59,155 nucleotides of DNA from Syntrophobacteraceae bacterium (lineage in GTDB: Bacteria > Desulfobacterota > Syntrophobacteria > Syntrophobacterales > Syntrophobacteraceae). The notes under the pieces are model-generated. The model was not told the DNA's origin and ran no database searches. It worked only from the letters and a program-made list of their open reading frames with translations. The translations under genes and the position numbers were made by a program. Where the stretch lies: NCBI GenBank assembly GCA_031292195.1, contig JARLHP010000122.1, forward strand, positions 1 through 59,155, read 5' to 3'. This document shows, one piece after another, positions 32,600-40,441 of the stretch (positions are counted from its first letter, which is position 1; each line of letters begins with the position of its first letter).

Positions 32600-33834
32600 A
32601 AGGACCCTTCGACGTAGCGCCGCGAGCGGAGATTCACCGGGCCGAGTGGCTGGCGCCGGTTTGCGCCCCGCCTGTGGAAAACGGCGCCGTTGTGAGTCTG
32701 GGGGGCCGGGTGGTGGCCGCCGGAGCGTTTGAGAGCGTGAGAACGGAGTGTCCCGCCGGGGCGCAAACGATCGATCACGGCAGCGCAGTCCTTTTTCCCG
32801 CGCTGGTAAATTGCCACACACACCTCGAACTCTCCGGCCTTAAGGGCAAGATAGCTTTCCCACAGCCCGGCTTTCGACAATGGGTGTCGCTGCTCTTCGA
32901 TCTTCGGGGCGCGATGGGACATGACTTCGCGGCCGAAGGCCTGAGACTGGGAGAAGAAGAGGTCTTCAGGAGCGCTACGGGGCTTTGCGGCGACATTACT
33001 AATGGCGGCGCGGCGGGAAGAGCGGGCTTTCCTGGTTTGGAGCGGCGGATCTTTTTGGAGTTGCTGGGGTTTAACCTCGATTCGATGGAAGCTGCGACGC
33101 CTGCGGGTATTCAAATAGACCCCTCCGGCCCCATCCCTGCCCCTCACTCGGTTTATTCCGCTTCTGCGGCAATCATTGCGCAGTGCAAGGATTGGACGCG
33201 GGCGCGCGGCCTTCCTTTCACCATGCACGTGGCGGAACATAGCGAAGAAATCGAGTTTTTGAATAACGGAAAAGGTTTTTGCCGGGAACTGCTGGAGAGG
33301 CTGGGACGCTTCGACCCCGCATGGAAGCCTCCCGGAAAGACCCCGGTGGAATACCTGGAGTGGTTGGGCGTACTCGATCCGAACACCCTGCTGGTGCACG
33401 CGGTTCACATGTCCGAGTCGGACTGGAGGCTTGCGGCGGCCAGAAACTGCACGGTGGTGTTTTGTCCGAGGAGCAACAGGAACCTGGGCGCCGGTCGTCC
33501 CGGTATCGAAAAACCGCTTTCACTCGGCCTGAACTGCTGCCTGGCAACCGACAGCCTGGCCAGCAATTCGGACCTGGACCTTTTTGGCGAAGCCGGCCAC
33601 GTGTTCGACAACCATCCATCCATAGACCCCCGGAAAATCCTGGAAATGATTACTTTAAACCCCTCCCGGGCGCTTGGCCGCGCGGGGGAGTTCGGTAGTA
33701 TCGAGCCGGGGGCCAAAGCCAATATGCTTGCAGTGGCGGTCGGGGCGGGCGTGAGTGAGAGGGGCCTGGCCGAAGCCGTTGTCCAATCGGGAAGAGAAGG
33801 AGCATGGAAATGGGTGAGCAATTTGCCAGGCTGA
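32596..33834 (+). CDS. Amidohydrolase, probable aminodeoxyfutalosine deaminase (MqnX-type)
   Basis: 412 residues of the metal-dependent amidohydrolase superfamily. Metal ligands are seen as HTHLE (His 74 and 76), HVAEHSEE, HAVHMSE and ATDSLASN (Asp). FPALVNCHTHLELSGLKG and the closing PSRALGRAGEFGSIEPGAKAN (in part) fit the 6-aminodeoxyfutalosine deaminase / ATZ-TRZ branch. In this pathway variant it converts aminodeoxyfutalosine to futalosine before nucleoside cleavage. Its place between mqnC and mqnA, with overlaps on both sides, supports this substrate. The exact substrate is inferred from context. Confidence 0.85.
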   Translation: MKGPFDVAPRAEIHRAEWLAPVCAPPVENGAVVSLGGRVVAAGAFESVRTECPAGAQTIDHGSAVLFPALVNCHTHLELSGLKGKIAFPQPGFRQWVSLLFDLRGAMGHDFAAEGLRLGEEEVFRSATGLCGDITNGGAAGRAGFPGLERRIFLELLGFNLDSMEAATPAGIQIDPSGPIPAPHSVYSASAAIIAQCKDWTRARGLPFTMHVAEHSEEIEFLNNGKGFCRELLERLGRFDPAWKPPGKTPVEYLEWLGVLDPNTLLVHAVHMSESDWRLAAARNCTVVFCPRSNRNLGAGRPGIEKPLSLGLNCCLATDSLASNSDLDLFGEAGHVFDNHPSIDPRKILEMITLNPSRALGRAGEFGSIEPGAKANMLAVAVGAGVSERGLAEAVVQSGREGAWKWVSNLPG

Positions 33835-34667
33835 GGCTTGGAAGGATAAATTTCCTCAATGTTCTTCCGATCTATTATGCCATGGAGGCCGGCATTACAG
33901 CCAATCCCTTCGAGATCGTGGCCGAGGATCCTGCCCGGCTAAACGAGCTTTGCGCAAGCGGCGGCCTGGACATGAGCCCGGTTTCATCCATAGAGTACGG
34001 TCGTCGGGCCGATCTCTATCATGTGGTACCTGAACTCTCCATCAGTTCCGTGGGTGAGGTCAAAAGCGTGCTGCTTCTCAGCCGCCTGCCGGTCGAACAG
34101 CTTACGGGCAAGAAGATCCTCACCAGTTCGAAGTCGCAAACGTCGGTAGGGCTGTTAAAGGTGCTGTGTAAGCTGCGCTACGGGGTGGAACCGAGGTTTG
34201 AAACCGGATCATGCCTGGAATGTTTTTCAGAAACCGGGCGTCCCGACGCGTGCCTGGCCATCGGCGATGAAGCGCTTCGGCTTGCGGCCAGCGGCCTGTA
34301 TGGACACGTGCTCGATCTCGGCACGGCATGGCTGGAGTGGACCGGGCTGCCCTTCGTTTTTGCGATATGGGTACTGCGCCGGGACGTGGTTGCGCAGAAT
34401 AACTCGCAGTTGCCCCATGCCATCGAGGCCCTCCTTTCTTCCAAAAGATGGGGCCTTGCCAACCTCGGAAAGGTATGCGAGGTGGCCGCCGCCACCGGCT
34501 TGATGCCGGTGCGGGAATTCGAGGAATACTACCGCTGCCTCAAGTACGATTTTAACGAACCGGAGCGCAGAGCGCTCGAGCTGTTCTATTCCTGTCTTTT
34601 CCAGGCGGGCGAACTGGAGCGCGTGCCCCCGCTCGACGTGTATACGCCACTTGCCTCTGTGGCGTGA
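33810..34667 (+). CDS. mqnA: Chorismate dehydratase (MqnA)
   Basis: 285 residues from ATG 33810 (AAGGAG 7 nt upstream), preferred to the ATG two codons earlier. The family start LGRINFLNVLPIYYAME and the segment LDMSPVSSIEYGRRADLY are clear, and ILTSSKSQTSVGLLKVL lines the periplasmic-binding-like fold. The enzyme dehydrates chorismate to 3-enolpyruvylbenzoate, the first step of the futalosine route. It is the last gene of the operon. mqnB, mqnD and the prenylation steps are not in the window. Confidence 0.94.
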   Translation: MGEQFARLRLGRINFLNVLPIYYAMEAGITANPFEIVAEDPARLNELCASGGLDMSPVSSIEYGRRADLYHVVPELSISSVGEVKSVLLLSRLPVEQLTGKKILTSSKSQTSVGLLKVLCKLRYGVEPRFETGSCLECFSETGRPDACLAIGDEALRLAASGLYGHVLDLGTAWLEWTGLPFVFAIWVLRRDVVAQNNSQLPHAIEALLSSKRWGLANLGKVCEVAAATGLMPVREFEEYYRCLKYDFNEPERRALELFYSCLFQAGELERVPPLDVYTPLASVA

Positions 34668-35035
34668 TAAGGATTTGGAGAAACCCGGAAGGGCGCCTTG
34701 AAAAGGCCAGGGGCAAAAGAGCGGGGGTTGGGTGGACATGAGCCTCCCGCACCCCCGCGGGATCCGGATCGCGGCGGCTGTGCCGCACACGAGAGCCCGT
34801 GACCGGAGCGCAACCGCCTCCGCCGCCAAAATTCATCTGGCCGTGTCGTTCGAATGAGAATTCGCGGGCACACGGTCGATCCCTCCATTCACTTCGAAGT
34901 GCATCGATTTCTTTCAAGTTTTCTTCCCAAGTGTACGATAATTTTAACAGTCGAACTTTAAATCACGGCGGAAAGCGTCTGAGCTGAGGGTTCTAGATCG
35001 TCTTGCGGAGTGGAAAGGCGAAGGAGGGTAGTGAA
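34668..35035. other. Intergenic region after mqnA
   Basis: 368 bp between mqnA and the chemoreceptor gene. It contains repeat copy B (34715-34810). No intrinsic terminator with a U-run was found, and the remaining 200 bp show no gene. A chemoreceptor promoter should lie near 34900-35000 but no convincing -35/-10 pair was assigned. Confidence 0.4.
34715..34810 (+). repeat. Dispersed repeat, copy B
   Basis: The plus strand here matches the minus strand of 29421-29500: AAAAGAGCGGGGG, then CACCCCCGC, GGATCCGGATCGC, GGCGGCTGTGCCGCACAC and GACCGGA. Copy B carries about 11 extra bases after the first block. The two copies bracket the tetR-mqn operon in opposite orientation, 5.2 kb apart. Confidence 0.75.
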
Positions 35036-36388
35036 GTGAATCTAAGAACCAAGATATTGATATTTCTGCTATTATCGTTATCATCGATCATCATCGCCGC
35101 CATGGGCCACCATTCACAGGCCATGCACGAGCACCTGATCTCCATTTCACTGGCTTGCGGGGTGCTGCTGCTGTGGACGGTTTATATGTTTCGCAGCACT
35201 GTGACTCCCCTGAGGTCATCGGTGGAGGAACTGGCAAAGGCGGTTGATGAGGCGGAGAGCACCTCCCTAAGGTATTATACCAACGCCAAGGCGCTTTCGG
35301 ACGGCGCGGGCACGCAGGCCGACAATCTGCAGAAAACGGCGGCCAGCCTCGAGCAGATCACCGGCGCCACCGTCCAGAACGCCGAAAATGCGGATAAAGG
35401 CCGCATCCTGATCGAGGAGGCCCAGTCCGTGGTAAACCGTGCCGGCGCCTCCATGAACCAGACGAGCCTGGCCATGGAGGAGATTGCTGCGGCAAGTGAG
35501 AAGATCAGCAAAATTATCAAGGATATTGACGGCATCGCTTTCCAAACCAACCTGCTGGCGCTCAATGCGGCGGTCGAGGCGGCCAGGGCCGGGGAACATG
35601 GCGCCGGGTTCGCCGTGGTGGCCGAAGAGGTGCGCAACCTGGCCAAAAGATCGGCCGCGGCGGCCAGGGGCACACAGGAACTGATCCAAAGCGCCATCAA
35701 CAAGACCGGAAGCGGAGTGGCTCTCATGAAGCGGACCGAGCGCGATTTTTCCGATATGTTGGAATCTTTCGAAAAATCGGTCACGCTGATTCGAGAAATT
35801 GCGCACGCCTCTGCCGAACAGCGCATCAACCTCGAAGAGGTCTCCAAGTCCATAGACCAGATCGATACGATCACGCAGAAAAATGCGGTGCGCGCCAGCG
35901 AATCCGCCGAGGGTTCCGAGCAGATGGAAATGGAGGCGGAGAAACTGCGCACTATTTCTGCAACCCTTCAAGAGGTGTTGAGCGGCAGAAACCGGAAAAA
36001 ACAGGCCATGGACCTGGTGAAGAAGGGTCTGGCGATGGCGAAAAAACAAGGGCTGGAAGCGGTTATCGATGCGGCCGGTGAGAAGAACGGCCCTTTTTGC
36101 AGCGGTGATGAATGGTATATCTACATAGGTCGAACAAATGGCAGGGTCACCCTGCTGGCCCATCCCCATACGCCGGAAAAACTTGTTGGTCCCGACCTGG
36201 CCCAATTAGAGGATATCAGAGGCAAGAAGTTTTTTAACGACCTGATCGCTACGGCCCTGGACGAGGGGGAGGGATGGGTGAACTACTGGTGGCCCAAGCC
36301 CGGCCAGACAACTTCCTCGCTCAAGAGCACCTACCTGGCCAAGGTTCCGGGCGAGGAGGCCTTCATCGCCTGCGGGATCTACATATAG
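35036..36388 (+). CDS. Chemoreceptor with C-terminal Cache-like domain
   Basis: 450 residues from GTG 35036 (AGGAGGG 7 nt upstream). Two membrane helices (about residues 5-25 and 35-57) are separated by only some ten residues, so there is no periplasmic sensor. The cytoplasmic coiled-coil includes the conserved tip [20 protein letters not shown] (residues about 168-187). After it comes a domain of about 120 residues ([42 protein letters not shown]) resembling single-Cache domain 2. That domain is normally extracytoplasmic; here it follows the signalling hairpin and should be cytoplasmic. The ligand is unknown. No che genes are adjacent. Confidence 0.88.
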   Translation: MNLRTKILIFLLLSLSSIIIAAMGHHSQAMHEHLISISLACGVLLLWTVYMFRSTVTPLRSSVEELAKAVDEAESTSLRYYTNAKALSDGAGTQADNLQKTAASLEQITGATVQNAENADKGRILIEEAQSVVNRAGASMNQTSLAMEEIAAASEKISKIIKDIDGIAFQTNLLALNAAVEAARAGEHGAGFAVVAEEVRNLAKRSAAAARGTQELIQSAINKTGSGVALMKRTERDFSDMLESFEKSVTLIREIAHASAEQRINLEEVSKSIDQIDTITQKNAVRASESAEGSEQMEMEAEKLRTISATLQEVLSGRNRKKQAMDLVKKGLAMAKKQGLEAVIDAAGEKNGPFCSGDEWYIYIGRTNGRVTLLAHPHTPEKLVGPDLAQLEDIRGKKFFNDLIATALDEGEGWVNYWWPKPGQTTSSLKSTYLAKVPGEEAFIACGIYI

Positions 36389-36445
36389 GCCTGTTGTGCA
36401 ATCGGGGTATCGGGGGCGCGCGCCGTGAGCTTATCGGCAGGGAAT

Positions 36446-36844
36446 CTATTTGGGAAAGTCGAAAGGTCTTATAGGCCCGCCTCCCCCGCTTTCGATGCGG
36501 CCGGGGGATTGGAAAATAACTTCATTTTTGCCCACCCAGCCCAATTGCCGACGAACAAGCCTTTCCTGGGCCGCGGGGTCTTTCTTGATGGACTGGATAA
36601 GTTCGAAAATCTTCTGGTTCTCGGTCCGCAGCCTGAAGACTGTGTCTTCCATCTTCCTTACCTGCCGGTTTTGCAGGCGGAACCCGGGAAGTCCGCTGGG
36701 GGAATAGACAATGGTAAGCACCAGTACGATATCCAGGGCAAGGAACAGCACGACCAGAAGCCTTACCACATCGATGCCCCTGATGGTAAATCCGGCCTTG
36801 GCCGCTCTTTGCTGATACCTGTTGGCTTGAATCGGTCCGCTCAT
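36446..36844 (-). CDS. FtsB/DivIC-like septum protein
   Basis: 132 residues from ATG 36844. A short basic cytoplasmic N-terminus, one membrane helix (about residues 25-46, VVRLLVVLFLALDIVLVLTI), and an extracytoplasmic coiled coil (QNRQVRKMEDTVFRLRTENQ) followed by QERLVRRQLGWVGKNEVIF match the topology and the ARE.LG..K.GE pattern of FtsB/DivIC. These proteins bridge FtsL and FtsQ in the divisome. It follows the ASKHA gene by 35 bp on the same strand. Confidence 0.72.
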   Translation of the reverse strand: MSGPIQANRYQQRAAKAGFTIRGIDVVRLLVVLFLALDIVLVLTIVYSPSGLPGFRLQNRQVRKMEDTVFRLRTENQKIFELIQSIKKDPAAQERLVRRQLGWVGKNEVIFQSPGRIESGGGGPIRPFDFPK

Positions 36845-36879
36845 CTTCAAACCCCGAGGCCCTGTCGCTTTAAGCCCGT

Positions 36880-38451
36880 CTATGGCGCCTGTACGGATGG
36901 GAAAAGTCTCGGATCGGTGTGAGGGATGAAAAGCGCCCCTCGAAACTCATTCATCAACTCGACGTTTACGTTCAGTTCAACATAGGTGATCATGTTGCGC
37001 ACCCTTTCGACTTCCGTAAGGAGCGTCCGGTCGCACAAGAGCATGGATGCCCCCAAAAGACTCGAATTGCCGATGCCGTGGTACTTACCCAGGGGCAGGT
37101 CCGGAATCATGCCGATCCGTACGGCCATTTCGGGATCGATGTGATTTCCGAAGTTTCCCGCGATGTAAATATCCTCTAAATCGGCGAAGTCCAGCCCGAC
37201 TTTTCGACAGATGACCGACAGTATAGTGTACATCGCGGCTTTTGACTTCAAAAAAACTCCAATATCTATCTCGGAGACCAGAATTTCCCCACCGTCGAGC
37301 GTCTGAGAAGAAAGCGCCAGGGCATAAGCTCTGCCGTCTGCGGAGTGCCTGAAGCGAGGGCAATCGATGTCGGTGTTGAATTTGCCCTGTATGGTCACGA
37401 TCTTGGACGAAAACATCTCGGCCACGAGTTCTATCAGACCCGAGCCGCAGATGCCCGCTGCTTTGGAGTCTCCGATTACCCGGAAATCGGGTTCGAGCGT
37501 TTTCCTGTCGATCCGCACCCGATCGATTGCACCCGAAACGGCCTGCATGCCGCGCTCGACCACTCCGCCTTCCAGGGCGGGACCGGCCGCGCCTGCGCAG
37601 GCGAGCAACCACTCCTGATTGCCCAGCACCACTTCGGCGTTTGTCCCGACATCTATCAGCATGCGTGGTTGTATGGATGTGTCGAGACCCGCGGCAACGA
37701 CTCCGGCCAGGATGTCTCCGCCCACATAGGAACCGACGTTGGGGAATAAATAGAGCAGGGAGGCGGGCAAAAAATCGAACCCCAGTTCCGCGGCGTAGAC
37801 CGTTGGGAAAGTATTGGCAGCCGGGATGTACGGTTCGCGGCAAATATGCGACGGATCGAGCCCCCAGAAAAAATGGCTCATCGCCGTATTTCCGGCGCAA
37901 GTAAGGGCGTAGACGCGCGAGGCCGGAACTCCGGAATCTTCGAGCACTTTTCGCATCGCCCGGGAACAGGCTTGGACAAGGGCGGTTCGAAGAACGAGCA
38001 GGGATTGGGGGTTTCGGGCGAAGACGATCCGGCTGAGAATATCTTCTCCCCACTTAACCTGAGGGTTATTAACGGTTAGCTGGTTTACGGTCTTCCTGCT
38101 GCCAAGATCGATCAGCCGAATCACCAGGGTGGTCGAACCAAGATCGAGCGCCAGACCGAAAAGGGCGCCCCCGGGCGAGTTTGCCACCACGTCGAGGATT
38201 TCCCAGTGAGTGGAGGCATAACCCACGATGGCCCGGATACTCAGGCCTTCCGCGCGAATTTTTCTAACCAGTTCGTCCATCCTGCGCGGGGCGATGCGGG
38301 TGGGAGAAAACCCCCGTTGGTCCAGGGACCGGCAGAGCCTGTCGAGGTCCGCGGTGTTGTCGTTCAGGCTGGGGGCGGGCAGGTCCACAGGGACGGATTC
38401 CACCAAGGGGCTACCTTGGACTCTGACCGGGATATCGGGATCGTGGTTCAT
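36880..38451 (-). CDS. ASKHA-domain protein, RACo-like, lacking the ferredoxin domain
   Basis: 523 residues of the DUF4445/RACo family, reductive activators of corrinoid proteins. The ASKHA fold is intact: ALDLGSTTLVIRLIDL, CAGNTAMSHFFWGLDP, MLIDVGTNAEVVLGN, GICGSGLIELVAEM and YIAGNFGNHID. Typical members have about 600-650 residues with an N-terminal [2Fe-2S] domain containing clustered cysteines. Here the N-terminus (about 90 residues) corresponds only to the linker domain, has one Cys, and no cluster motif. It may use a separate ferredoxin or act on another corrinoid enzyme. No methyltransferase gene is adjacent. Confidence 0.85.
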   Translation of the reverse strand: MNHDPDIPVRVQGSPLVESVPVDLPAPSLNDNTADLDRLCRSLDQRGFSPTRIAPRRMDELVRKIRAEGLSIRAIVGYASTHWEILDVVANSPGGALFGLALDLGSTTLVIRLIDLGSRKTVNQLTVNNPQVKWGEDILSRIVFARNPQSLLVLRTALVQACSRAMRKVLEDSGVPASRVYALTCAGNTAMSHFFWGLDPSHICREPYIPAANTFPTVYAAELGFDFLPASLLYLFPNVGSYVGGDILAGVVAAGLDTSIQPRMLIDVGTNAEVVLGNQEWLLACAGAAGPALEGGVVERGMQAVSGAIDRVRIDRKTLEPDFRVIGDSKAAGICGSGLIELVAEMFSSKIVTIQGKFNTDIDCPRFRHSADGRAYALALSSQTLDGGEILVSEIDIGVFLKSKAAMYTILSVICRKVGLDFADLEDIYIAGNFGNHIDPEMAVRIGMIPDLPLGKYHGIGNSSLLGASMLLCDRTLLTEVERVRNMITYVELNVNVELMNEFRGALFIPHTDPRLFPSVQAP

Positions 38452-38480
38452 ACGGCCGGTAAAAACCTCCTCAAACTTTG

Positions 38481-38497
38481 ATAGATGGACTATCTAT
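38481..38497. promoter_or_regulatory. Palindrome upstream of the ASKHA gene
   Basis: ATAGAT-GGACT-ATCTAT, a 6+6 inverted repeat with a 5-nt spacer, lies 30 bp upstream of the ASKHA ATG. It could be an operator. Short, so chance is possible. Confidence 0.35.
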
Positions 38498-38617
38498 TCA
38501 ATAACTTACTTTTGTTCAACCACTTTTTTTCTGCGCACGCTCCGGTTTTAATTAGTGGCAAGGGCCGGGCGGGTGCTGGATTGTGAGCGGTTTCCCGGCG
38601 TTGTGGCCTGAAATCTG

Positions 38618-38646
38618 TTGACACTCCAGCCTATTTCTCATAATTT
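38618..38646 (+). promoter_or_regulatory. Possible promoter of khpA
   Basis: A perfect TTGACA (38618-38623), a 17-bp spacer, and TAATTT (38641-38646); CATAAT at 38639 with a 15-bp spacer is an alternative -10. It would give a leader of about 160 nt before khpA. The rest of the 364-bp gap 38452-38815 shows no gene. Confidence 0.5.
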
Positions 38647-38815
38647 CAGTCGACTTGAGCATTTAAGCTGCCAGAATCCGGTATTCCCGCTCCCGCTGAA
38701 AAGCGCTCAGCTTTTATCTCATTTTTTCGGCCCTGACTGGCGTGCGTTGATTTCGAGGCAATCCCGGGGATTGTCGGACCCTTTCACAGACGGCATCAAC
38801 ATGGAGCCTGCATTT

Positions 38816-39061
38816 ATGGAAGACATCCAAATCAAAGAGCTTGTTGAATACATTGCGCGTTGTCTTGCGGAACATCCGGAAGCGGTTGTTGTCAAAGAGA
38901 TTACCGGCCAGCAGATATCGGTGATAGAACTGCGGGCGGCCAAAGAGGACCTTGGCAAAATCATCGGCAAGGAAGGTCGCAATGCTCACGCCATGCGAAC
39001 AATTGTGAATGCGGCGGCAACCAAACTGAAGAAGCGCGCCGTGCTGGAAATCCTGGAATAA
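38816..39061 (+). CDS. khpA: KhpA, KH-domain RNA-binding protein
   Basis: 81 residues from ATG 38816 (GGAG 9 nt upstream; an ATG at 38801 is an alternative). It is a single KH domain: [12 protein letters not shown], then [18 protein letters not shown] and the RNA-binding loop [13 protein letters not shown] with the GxxG core, closing with [17 protein letters not shown]. KhpA usually pairs with KhpB/Jag and acts as a global RNA-binding protein. It normally lies after rpsP; here it stands apart with a small Cys-rich gene 22 bp downstream. Confidence 0.93.
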   Translation: MEDIQIKELVEYIARCLAEHPEAVVVKEITGQQISVIELRAAKEDLGKIIGKEGRNAHAMRTIVNAAATKLKKRAVLEILE

Positions 39062-39083
39062 GGCGTTTGGCCGGAGAGCGTGG

Positions 39084-39356
39084 ATGAAAGATCAAGCATC
39101 GGGTCGTGCTCCAACCGAGGCGATTGGCCCTCCAAAGTGTTTCGCAGACGGGGAAACGGTCTGCCCGGTCGACGAAGAGGGCATAATGCAGCCGCGAAAG
39201 GAGTGCGTCCCGTGTCCCTATCTCAAGGCATGTCTTCAGCGGGTGCTGGTGGCGCGTGGCAAAATCGAAATAGCGGAGCAGCCCATGGCGAAGGTCACCG
39301 GTTTTTTCAAAAGATGGTCGGACAGGAAATTGAAAAAACCGGGCGGATCGGCTTGA
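39084..39356 (+). CDS. Small Cys-rich protein downstream of khpA
   Basis: 90 residues with six cysteines within residues 19-51 (KCFADGETVCPVDEEG, ECVPCPYLKACLQ). The ECxxCPxxxAC pattern suggests a small zinc- or iron-sulfur-binding fold. GGAGAG is upstream of the ATG. I recall no named family, though proteins with a similar C-P-x-C-x-A-C layout are common in deltaproteobacteria. Co-transcription with khpA hints at a link to RNA biology, unproven. Confidence 0.6.
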   Translation: MKDQASGRAPTEAIGPPKCFADGETVCPVDEEGIMQPRKECVPCPYLKACLQRVLVARGKIEIAEQPMAKVTGFFKRWSDRKLKKPGGSA

Positions 39357-39387
39357 GGGCCGCGCAGTTCGGCCCTGGAAAAAACTC

Positions 39388-39472
39388 ACCCCGAAGCGCA
39401 CCGAAGAACACGAAGCATAAACAGATAAACAGGACTCAGTACTCTTCGTGTTCTTCGTGCGCTTCGTGGTGA
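39388..39472. terminator. CACGAAG-type inverted repeat, bidirectional terminator (copy 1)
   Basis: The left arm (39388-39416, CGAAGCGCACCGAAGAACA) and right arm (39445-39472) pair along 28 bases with one mismatch and one bulge. The loop includes AAACAGGA. Both arms are made of CGAAG/CTTCG units. TTTTT follows on the plus strand and A-tracts precede it, so it can end transcripts from both directions. It sits between convergent genes (ending 39356 and 39504). Same family as 42722-42788. Confidence 0.75.
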
Positions 39473-39503
39473 AAATTGTTTTTGCCTTGGCGGGACAATC
39501 TTC

Positions 39504-39863
39504 TCATCGGCCATAATTTCGCCTGCAACCGTAGGCATTGACCGCCTGTTTGGTCCTGGACAGACGCTGGAGTTTGGCGGAAACCGCTTCGCTTCTACGA
39601 TGCAGGACATCCAGGCAGATCTGGGTGCGGGCATAAAGGGCGCGCATTTTATCGAGGATCTCACTGTCGGCCGGCGCAGAGTTTTTCCAGTCGTCGGGCA
39701 GAAGCTGCTTCAGAGCCTCGGTGTGTTTTATGCATTCATGCGACATCGCCCTGATGTCCACCTGAGGATTGTTTTCAAGTTCTGCGAGTTTCGCGGCGAA
39801 TCGCAGCAGCTGGTCCAGGATGGACCCAGCGTCGGCAGTCCAGCACGATCCGTTGCTTTCCAT
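39504..39863 (-). CDS. FliT/FlgN-like flagellar chaperone (putative)
   Basis: 119 residues, all helical by appearance, following fliS by 9 bp. The C-terminus LSRTKQAVNAYG resembles the end of FlgN/FliT-type export chaperones, and the size fits. The middle (ECIKHTEALKQLLPDDW) has no named motif. By position and shape it is likely a partner chaperone of FliS or an anti-regulator. The family assignment is tentative. Confidence 0.55.
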   Translation of the reverse strand: MESNGSCWTADAGSILDQLLRFAAKLAELENNPQVDIRAMSHECIKHTEALKQLLPDDWKNSAPADSEILDKMRALYARTQICLDVLHRRSEAVSAKLQRLSRTKQAVNAYGCRRNYGR

Positions 39864-39872
39864 TACTTGATC

Positions 39873-40295
39873 CTATGCGGAAGCTTGCCATTGTTTCGGG
39901 AGGAGACCAGCCTTGATTTGTCCCGGGGTCGTTCTGATCGATTCCCAGCCCTCCCTCAGATTGGAAAGAATTCTTACCAGGTCGTCATAGAGGGAGACAT
40001 CGTTGCGGCTGTTTATGCCGATTAACTGTCGCAAAACAAAATTATAAATACGGTTGAGGTTTCCGGCTATAGTGCCTCCCCGTTCATAGTCGAGGCCGAC
40101 AAGCAGCTCGGTAATGATATCCTGGGCGTGCCTGATTCTGCGGTAGGCATCGTTCATCTCGTTTTTTTGGTGCATTTCCTTGGCCTGCCGCAGATCGTTG
40201 ATCGCTCCGTCGTAACACATAATAATCAATTGGAGCGGATCGGCGGTTTGAATCGATGTCCGGTGATATACATTGGATGCCTGGGTTGGAAACAT
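39873..40295 (-). CDS. fliS: FliS, flagellin export chaperone
   Basis: 140 residues from ATG 40295 (AGGAG 7 nt upstream). The family pattern YHRTSIQTADPLQLIIMCYD, then RRIRHAQDIITELLVGLDYERGG split by the usual helix break, and NLNRIYNFVLRQLIGIN are all present. FliS binds the flagellin C-terminus in the cytoplasm and prevents early polymerisation. Flagellin and fliD are not in the window. A possible flagellar-sigma promoter lies upstream (40351-40378). Confidence 0.95.
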   Translation of the reverse strand: MFPTQASNVYHRTSIQTADPLQLIIMCYDGAINDLRQAKEMHQKNEMNDAYRRIRHAQDIITELLVGLDYERGGTIAGNLNRIYNFVLRQLIGINSRNDVSLYDDLVRILSNLREGWESIRTTPGQIKAGLLPKQWQASA

Positions 40296-40350
40296 TTGAA
40301 TTCTCCTGAAAAGGGGGGTTTTCCTTTTTGCCTGCTGCCTTTGCATTTAA

Positions 40351-40378
40351 ATATCGTCGCGGAGGCCTCAAAGCTTTA
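40351..40378 (-). promoter_or_regulatory. Possible sigma-28 promoter of fliS
   Basis: On the minus strand, TAAAGCTT (40378-40371), 12 bp, and GACGATAT (40358-40351) resemble the flagellar consensus TAAAGTTT-N11-GCCGATAA, with 6 of 8 matches in the -10 and one extra spacer base. It lies 56 bp upstream of the fliS ATG. Confidence 0.4.
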
Positions 40379-40441
40379 CCGTTTTTTTAGAGTCATCTTT
40401 GTAATTGACCTCAGCGGCCCTGATTGGATAGATTACCCGGG

